From Akkermansiaceae bacterium (lineage in GTDB: Bacteria; Verrucomicrobiota; Verrucomicrobiia; Verrucomicrobiales; Akkermansiaceae): a stretch of 8,590 nt of DNA. The stretch covers positions 1-8,590 of the forward strand of contig JALOTR010000153.1 in the NCBI GenBank assembly GCA_025457805.1, read 5' to 3'. The notes under the pieces are model-generated. The model did no database searches. It had not been told where the DNA came from and was given only the letters and a program-made list of their open reading frames with translations. Position numbers and translations under genes: made by a program. Shown piece by piece: positions 4,531-8,590 of this stretch; positions within the stretch are counted from its first letter, which is position 1; every line of letters starts with the position of its first letter.

Positions 4531-6689
4531 AGACATCACGCCCAAGAACCGGCAAATCCGGATTTGTTTCCTACCTGCTCGTCCTCTCGACGGGCACCAT
4601 CCTCACCTTGCTCACGATCTACACCTATCGCCGGGCCTCCGTGGCCCATCAGGTGCAGTCCAGTTCGCAACTCCGCATGGACTACAGTGAAAAAGAGGAC
4701 GCCATCCTCCGGGGCATCGTGGCCATCACTCCGAACCGGGCAATCCGGGCAATGCAAAGTGGCTCCTCCACGACCACCGTGGCAGCCCCATTGCAATGGC
4801 AGAGCATTTTCACCGAGGCGATGGAACTCGCGAATGCCAGGACCTCGATCCCCACCAATGTGAGGACCAGTCTCAACCTCACGGCGACGACAAGCGGCAA
4901 CAGTGGGGATTCGACGCTTACCGATCCCACCCGGATCTTCAGAACGGTTAGAATTTCATCCCAAGCCAATCCCGGAACCGGCTTGATCACTTCCGGAACG
5001 GTCGGGGACTCGTCTGTCATCACCAACACCCTCGCCGGTTTCCCGCCCGTGCTGCGCACCGCCAGCACGGCCATCACCTCTGCTACCGCCGGGGATGCGA
5101 TCTACCCGCTCATCGCCAATGAAAAGCGCGCCGTGGGAGTCGCCGCCGGGGCTTCGCCGAATTTCAACCTGCTCACCTATCCCAGAATCAACTTCGGCTA
5201 CGCAAGGCCCGGGGATCCTTTCGTGGCGAAACGCAATTGGTGGGCATTCTCCATGAACGTGGCGGATCACGATGGCACCCAGACCAAGCTCTCGCGCCCC
5301 GCCCGTGACTTCGTGCTCTCGATTTATGAAGTCCCATCCCAACTCGCCATTTCCGCATCCGCCTTCATGAATTTCGGCCAGTTCGGCTCTGGCGATGCAT
5401 GGCAGAACGTCACCATCGATGGCGGCGTGTTCGCCGGCCGCGCCCAGGTGGTGGGGGATACCGCGCTTTCCGCGCTTTCGAGTCGTCGCGGCATGACTCT
5501 TTCGGGAGATGCTTCGATTGGCGGGCAGAGCTTCGCCAACAATCCCTTCAGCCCCGGGGTGAGGGAATCTTTCCAAATGACCCAAGGAGAATTCTTCCCG
5601 GTTTCCCTCGCATCCGAAAGCGGAAGGGTCGCCTTCGTGCCCATCAACCGCGGGGCGGATTTCTTTGATCGCTTTTCCCATGCCACCGAGACCGGCACCT
5701 TGTCGCCCACCACCTGGAACAACTATACCATCGGTGCCTTGCAGTGCGCCATGCGCCTCGACATCGTCCAGGTGAGAAGCGCCACCAACAAAACCCCCAC
5801 CGCACTTCGCTTCAGTTATCTCGGCACGGGAACCACCGGCCGCCAGACTTATGTGGAGCCCTTGGAAACAGGTATCAACTCCGCACTCCCGCCCGGCTAT
5901 ACCAAGGTGTGCGATGAAAACCAAACCTTCAACTTCGGTTCCTCCGTGGTGGACATCGCTTATGGCATCAATGGCAGGTTTTTCTTCCAGACTGGCATCA
6001 CCGGCTCTGTGACCTTCAACAACGCGCGCTTTGGCGACCCCAACGTCGGTATTTTCAAAGCCGGTTTCTCCCGCCCCAGCGCACCCTACCGAATCAGCCA
6101 ACTCGCCTCCGGGAAAATCTGTGTCTCGGTCTTCCCGGAGCGCATGGCAGCATTCCTGGCGCTCATCGGTGCGGCAAACACCACCATCAACAATTCGATC
6201 GCCGTCAATGTGGATTACACCACCGCGACGGGAAGTGTCTGGCTCACCAAACCGGCGATTCCCTGTCTGGAGTCCGAGTATGGCGTCATCCTCAAGGAAT
6301 GCTCCAATCTCTCTTCCTTCACCAGAGGCTTCTCGCTTGTGACCAATCTCCGCACCTACATCGGCGATGATTTCAATACCACGCCCATCACGCCCGGAGG
6401 TACGAATTTCCCGCCCTGTTCGCTGTTTGCGCCGGAGAAACGCTACGGCGTGGAAATCGATCCCTTCGCCGTGAACATGAGCGGTCAAATCGGTTCACTC
6501 GCCAATGAGGCAGAAGCCAATCCCATCCGGCCGCTTGACTCCAAAAACATGAGTGGCGGCAACATCCAGTCCAGCCAGATCACGGTGAATCTCAAACCGA
6601 TCGCCAGTCCTGCGGAGCTCCCGCCCGTGACCATGATGAACTGGCTCATCGTCCTGGAAGAACGCCGCCGGGAGTTCGTTGGAAACTGA
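4527..6689 (+). CDS. Very large PilX/GspK-like pilin-family protein
   Basis: Encodes 720 aa. The start overlaps the previous stop (ATGA at 4527-4530). The N-terminus is a short basic leader (MKTSRPRTGKSG) followed by F13-V-S-Y-L and a hydrophobic helix to about residue 34, then YRRAS and a polar helix with MDYSEKEDAILRGIVAI. Gly12 suits prepilin peptidase, but +5 is Leu, not Glu; loss of Glu5 is a known feature of GspK-type pseudopilins that cap the fibre. Third position after PilV-like and PilW-like genes fits PilX/GspK. The soluble part of about 680 residues is far larger than usual (GspK about 300 aa, PilX about 150-200). It is Thr/Ser/Asn/Gly-rich and beta-like. Six cysteines (407, 462, 532, 580, 592, 631) all lie in the second half, so a disulfide-stabilised C-terminal adhesin-like or tip domain is plausible, by analogy with PilY1/PilX tip complexes. 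Domain identity is unknown. Confidence 0.85.
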   Translation: MKTSRPRTGKSGFVSYLLVLSTGTILTLLTIYTYRRASVAHQVQSSSQLRMDYSEKEDAILRGIVAITPNRAIRAMQSGSSTTTVAAPLQWQSIFTEAMELANARTSIPTNVRTSLNLTATTSGNSGDSTLTDPTRIFRTVRISSQANPGTGLITSGTVGDSSVITNTLAGFPPVLRTASTAITSATAGDAIYPLIANEKRAVGVAAGASPNFNLLTYPRINFGYARPGDPFVAKRNWWAFSMNVADHDGTQTKLSRPARDFVLSIYEVPSQLAISASAFMNFGQFGSGDAWQNVTIDGGVFAGRAQVVGDTALSALSSRRGMTLSGDASIGGQSFANNPFSPGVRESFQMTQGEFFPVSLASESGRVAFVPINRGADFFDRFSHATETGTLSPTTWNNYTIGALQCAMRLDIVQVRSATNKTPTALRFSYLGTGTTGRQTYVEPLETGINSALPPGYTKVCDENQTFNFGSSVVDIAYGINGRFFFQTGITGSVTFNNARFGDPNVGIFKAGFSRPSAPYRISQLASGKICVSVFPERMAAFLALIGAANTTINNSIAVNVDYTTATGSVWLTKPAIPCLESEYGVILKECSNLSSFTRGFSLVTNLRTYIGDDFNTTPITPGGTNFPPCSLFAPEKRYGVEIDPFAVNMSGQIGSLANEAEANPIRPLDSKNMSGGNIQSSQITVNLKPIASPAELPPVTMMNWLIVLEERRREFVGN

Positions 6690-6698
6690 TCGGCCGCG

Positions 6699-6796
6699 GG
6701 AAGACGGAAGACGGAAGACGGAAGACGGAAGACGGAAGACGGAAGACGGAAGACGGAAGACGGAAGACGGAAGACGGAAGACGGAAGACGGAAGAC
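6699..6796. repeat. Heptanucleotide tandem repeat, unit GGAAGAC, 14 perfect copies
   Basis: Counting from 6699, the unit GGAAGAC is repeated exactly 14 times without a single mismatch (98 bases). Because 7 is not a multiple of 3, every strand and frame cycles through a 7-residue peptide: VFRLPSS on the minus strand, and the Lys/Glu/Asp/Arg set on the plus strand. This creates spurious open frames. Perfect identity implies recent expansion or ongoing homogenisation by replication slippage. Confidence 0.97.
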
Positions 6797-6800
6797 GTCC

Positions 6801-6835
6801 ACAATCTACAATCTACAATCTACAATCTACAATCC
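6801..6835. repeat. Second heptanucleotide tandem repeat, unit ACAATCT, 5 copies
   Basis: Four perfect copies of ACAATCT (6801-6828) are followed by one copy with a final C instead of T (6829-6835). The array begins four bases (GTCC) after the first one, shares its 7-bp period but has an unrelated, AT-rich unit, and ends five bases before the stop codon of the minus-strand gene at 6840. Confidence 0.95.
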
Positions 6836-6839
6836 ACCC

Positions 6840-7751
6840 TCACTCCGCCTGCGGCGAGATGGGGGTGAGCGGGAACTCCATGGGCTCCACACCGCGGAGC
6901 AGTTTCACGCGCACGGTCTCTCCGGGAATGAGATAGAAAAACGCATTCGCCGCATCCGCATAGTCGGTGATGGTGCGGGTTCCCACAGCGGTCAGCACAT
7001 CGCCCGGCAGGATGCCGGCTTTGGCAGCGGGGGATTGGGGCAGGACGCGCACGATTTGGGGCGATTGGTTTTCCGCCCGCAGCGAAAGCCCCAACCAGCC
7101 GCGCACGAGTTGGCCGCCATTGGAAACATCCCTGCGGACGCGGTGCACGGCTTCCGCAGGGATCGCATAACCCACAGTGCCCGAGCCGGATGCCTGGAAA
7201 AGAATGGCTGCCACCCGGCCCGCGGAGTCGAGCAGGGGAGTGCCGGGAGGCGGCACGGTGCGATCGAAAGTCACACTCAGCAGGGCAAGTGGCAGGATTT
7301 TTCCGCCCACTTGTTTCACCCAGCCCGTGCTGCGGCATTTCACGGAGCCCGCAGGTCCCATTGCCTGAAGCGTGGCGCCAGCGCTGTTTCCGGCACTTTC
7401 CAGCCAGTCCATGGACTTGGGCGTCGGTTGACCGTCGATGCGGTAGAATCCAAGTCGCGAGACCGGATCATGGCCGATGATTTGGACGGGAACCACCTGA
7501 CTGCCGACCCGCAGCGTGGGATTCCGGGCATCCGCCCCGCCGGCAATGACCGAGACGAGGGTGGAATCGCCCGGAAGCGGAACTGCCGTGGCATTCGTAG
7601 CACGACCTCCCGCCGTCGCTGGAAATACCATGTGCCAGCGTGGCGCGATGGCCGCAGGCTGAGCATGAAGACTTAAGACTGTGATGCAACAAAAGCATCC
7701 CACCATCCACCATGCCGCATGTCCCCGGCGCGGGCTTCCCAGAGCTTCCAT
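6840..7751 (-). CDS. HtrA-like PDZ protein with apparently inactive protease domain
   Basis: Encodes 303 aa from the ATG at 7751, which gives a signal peptide or anchor: MEALGSPRRGHAAWW, a hydrophobic core containing GCFCC, then L-H-A/Q with cleavage after residue 30. A GTG 39 bases further upstream would overlap the preceding gene. Residues about 35-205 resemble a chymotrypsin-fold HtrA domain in its recognisable landmarks: HDPVSRLGFYRID (94-106) matches 'DP.sDLAllkv' and GTVGYAIPAEAV (191-202) matches 'GFAIP'. The catalytic Asp position appears to be Arg99. The GNSGG serine loop is replaced by PPPGTPLLDSAGRV (167-180) with no serine at the catalytic place, and no catalytic His motif is visible. 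A PDZ domain covers about 218-290, with SPAAKAGILPGDVLTAVG as its carboxylate-loop and core signature. It is probably periplasmic. It is third after the sigma factor and the membrane protein, 16 bases behind the latter. Confidence 0.85.
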   Translation of the reverse strand: MEALGSPRRGHAAWWMVGCFCCITVLSLHAQPAAIAPRWHMVFPATAGGRATNATAVPLPGDSTLVSVIAGGADARNPTLRVGSQVVPVQIIGHDPVSRLGFYRIDGQPTPKSMDWLESAGNSAGATLQAMGPAGSVKCRSTGWVKQVGGKILPLALLSVTFDRTVPPPGTPLLDSAGRVAAILFQASGSGTVGYAIPAEAVHRVRRDVSNGGQLVRGWLGLSLRAENQSPQIVRVLPQSPAAKAGILPGDVLTAVGTRTITDYADAANAFFYLIPGETVRVKLLRGVEPMEFPLTPISPQAE

Positions 7752-7767
7752 GTCGGAATGACTGGAA

Positions 7768-8163
7768 TTAGAACACCACCTCGCCCGCACTCCCTTGAGT
7801 CGAAGGACTCAGGTCCAACTGATCGAGTTGCTCGATCACCGGCGGTGGGTTGGTAGGAACCACTTGGTAGTTCACAGGGGAAGCAGGCGCATTCTCCACT
7901 TCCACATTCCGTGGCATCAGGAAAAACGCGACAGTCACCGCAGCGTAGGCCAAACCTGCCCCGTAAGCCCACTTGCTGGGAGCCACATCGGAGAACCAGG
8001 CGGAAACCCGGCTGCGGAATGCCGCCATCGGCGATTGCACCACGGCCTGCTCACGCTGGCGTTGATGGAATTCGCACAGAAAACCCTGCCAGTATCCTTC
8101 CTCAGGGCGCTCGTAGCGCTTGAGGGCAAGCAGGTTTTCAAGTTGTTCTACCGATGGCTTCAC
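7768..8163 (-). CDS. Single-pass membrane protein, candidate anti-sigma factor
   Basis: Encodes 131 aa from a GTG at 8163. An in-frame TAA lies five codons upstream, so this is the most upstream start possible. The cytoplasmic N-terminal part (1-64) is charged and helical: KPSVEQLENLLALKRYERP, EEGYWQGFLCEFHQRQREQA. A single membrane helix follows (about 65-83, WAYGAGLAYAAVTVAFFLM), then a 48-residue extracytoplasmic tail rich in Pro/Gln/Ser that ends in GEVVF. The size, topology and place directly after an ECF sigma gene are those of membrane anti-sigma factors. However, there is no zinc-binding HxxxCxxC motif, so it is not a standard zinc-finger (ZAS) type. 'KRYERPxxGYW' openings next to sigma factors are familiar to me from Verrucomicrobiota, from memory. 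The role is inferred from context; the gene itself looks sound. No Shine-Dalgarno sequence precedes the GTG. Confidence 0.8.
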   Translation of the reverse strand: MKPSVEQLENLLALKRYERPEEGYWQGFLCEFHQRQREQAVVQSPMAAFRSRVSAWFSDVAPSKWAYGAGLAYAAVTVAFFLMPRNVEVENAPASPVNYQVVPTNPPPVIEQLDQLDLSPSTQGSAGEVVF

Positions 8164-8218
8164 TGCGGTTGATATTTAGGAATTACAAAACATTGACCCC
8201 GGCGACAAGAAAAATTTT
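8164..8218 (-). other. AT-rich spacer between sigma factor and membrane-protein genes
   Basis: These 55 bases separate the sigma stop codon from the GTG of the membrane protein. Read on the minus strand they begin AAAAATTTTTC and then TTGTCG, with 17 bases to TAATTC. The latter pair has promoter-like spacing but only a weak -10 match, so an internal promoter is possible and not supported. I see no GC-rich terminator stem. Confidence 0.35.
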
Positions 8219-8590
8219 TTAAAATCTTTCATCCCAACTGTCCTGCAAAATGGACTGAAGCTGGAGATGCGCATAGTGGAGCCGCGAACGAACAGTGCCT
8301 TCCGAGGTATTGAGCACCTTGGCAATCTCCCCATGGGACATGCCTTGGATGTCGAACATCGTCACCACCATTCTATGGGGTTCAGACAGCTTTTGCATCG
8401 CTTCGTTCAATTTTATCTGAAGCTCGTTGAGATTGGTCCGCTGCTCCGGATTCGCCTCGTGGGTGGTATCGATCAAGGCCGGATCCTGCTGGACCGAGGA
8501 TTCCAGGTCATTGAGGCTCAATCCCGTGCGGCGCTTGCGTTTCTTGAGGAAATTGAGCGTGAGATTCACCGCGATCTGATAGATCCAGGT
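8219..8590 (-). CDS. ECF-family RNA polymerase sigma factor, C-terminal part
   Basis: The gene runs off the window end, leaving 123 residues plus TAA. The fragment opens with TWIYQIAVNLTLNFLKK followed by RKRR, the region 2.4 helix of ECF sigma factors ('.W.y.IA.N...n.lRrrrR'), which contacts the -10 element. A variable linker follows (about 23-54, DLESSVQQDPALIDTTHEAN). Region 4 spans about 55-115, with LNEAMQKLSEPHRMVVTM and the helix-turn-helix MSHGEIAKVLNTSEGTVRSR, which reads the -35 element. The length between regions 2 and 4 and the lack of region 3 place it in the ECF group. ECF genes are commonly autoregulated and paired with a co-transcribed anti-sigma gene; here the next gene on the same strand is a small single-pass membrane protein. 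The promoter is outside the window. Confidence 0.95.
   Translation of the reverse strand, partial: TWIYQIAVNLTLNFLKKRKRRTGLSLNDLESSVQQDPALIDTTHEANPEQRTNLNELQIKLNEAMQKLSEPHRMVVTMFDIQGMSHGEIAKVLNTSEGTVRSRLHYAHLQLQSILQDSWDERF

Larger units (their letters stand above)
6690..6839. other. Intergenic gap between convergent genes, filled by heptamer repeats
   Basis: This gap separates the ends of the pilin-like gene (+) and the HtrA-like gene (-). Apart from CGGCCGCGG just before the first array and a few bases after the second, it consists wholly of two adjoining 7-bp tandem arrays. I see no GC stem plus T-run terminator for either gene. Confidence 0.8.

Noticed and set aside
3958..4545. 195-codon minus-strand open frame
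   Set aside because: Antisense to the PilW-like gene, which has an unmistakable pilin N-terminus and coupled start and stop.
4956..6488. 510-codon open frame on the minus strand
   Set aside because: It lies wholly antisense to the PilX/GspK-like gene. Its translation is Gly/Arg/His/Glu-rich without domain-like pattern, as expected from the reverse complement of GC-biased codons.
6485..6802. Minus-strand frame with repeated VFRLPSS peptide
   Set aside because: It arises from the heptamer array being free of stops in all frames and then runs antisense into the pilin-like gene; not a protein.
6699..6835. CRISPR array
   Set aside because: The units are 7 bp, directly abutting, with no spacers.
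6679..6936. Plus-strand frame with repeated Arg/Lys/Thr/Glu/Asp heptapeptide
   Set aside because: Same cause: translation of the tandem repeat, overlapping the ends of two real genes.
7035..7676. 213-codon plus-strand open frame
   Set aside because: Antisense to the HtrA-like/PDZ gene, with no motif.

Overview
The window reads as chromosomal DNA of a moderately GC-rich Gram-negative bacterium, most likely a member of the Verrucomicrobiota (Luteolibacter/Verrucomicrobiaceae-like). This rests on recalled protein style, not a search: an 'LLALKRYERPEEGYW' membrane protein next to an ECF sigma factor, prepilin operons surrounded by secreted proteins of unknown family, heptanucleotide tandem repeats, and start codons without Shine-Dalgarno sequences.

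Layout. (1) 2-232 (+): 3' end of a gene whose product resembles the double-psi beta-barrel of RlpA-like proteins. (2) 233-524: non-coding, with two perfect hairpins. (3) 525-2884 (+): three consecutive genes for secreted proteins of unknown function (242, 189 and 341 aa), each with a clear signal peptide. (4) 2897-3493 (-): a 198-aa secreted protein of unknown function, convergent with the previous gene (12 bp gap) and divergent from the next one (start codons 9 bp apart). (5) 3503-6689 (+): three genes for type IV pilin-like proteins joined by two ATGA overlaps, in the order PilV/GspI-like, PilW/GspJ-like, very large PilX/GspK-like (720 aa). (6) 6690-6839: intergenic gap carrying 14 perfect copies of one 7-bp unit followed by 5 copies of another. 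(7) 8590-6840 (-): ECF sigma factor (5' end outside the window), single-pass membrane protein that is a candidate anti-sigma factor, and a secreted HtrA-like protein with a PDZ domain but no recognisable catalytic residues.

How they may work together. The pilin trio has the composition and order of the minor-pilin/pseudopilin complex that primes and caps type IV pili or type II secretion pseudopili. The three upstream secreted proteins, and perhaps the antisense-encoded one, are candidate partners or cargo; this is inferred from position only. The minus-strand cluster looks like a cell-envelope signalling module: sigma factor, membrane regulator, and periplasmic PDZ protein. It is arranged like sigmaE-RseA-DegS, but the protease-like member appears catalytically dead and the membrane protein ends in a hydrophobic V-V-F tail that could be a PDZ ligand.

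All functional statements beyond the sigma factor, the prepilin signals and the PDZ/HtrA-like fold are inference.
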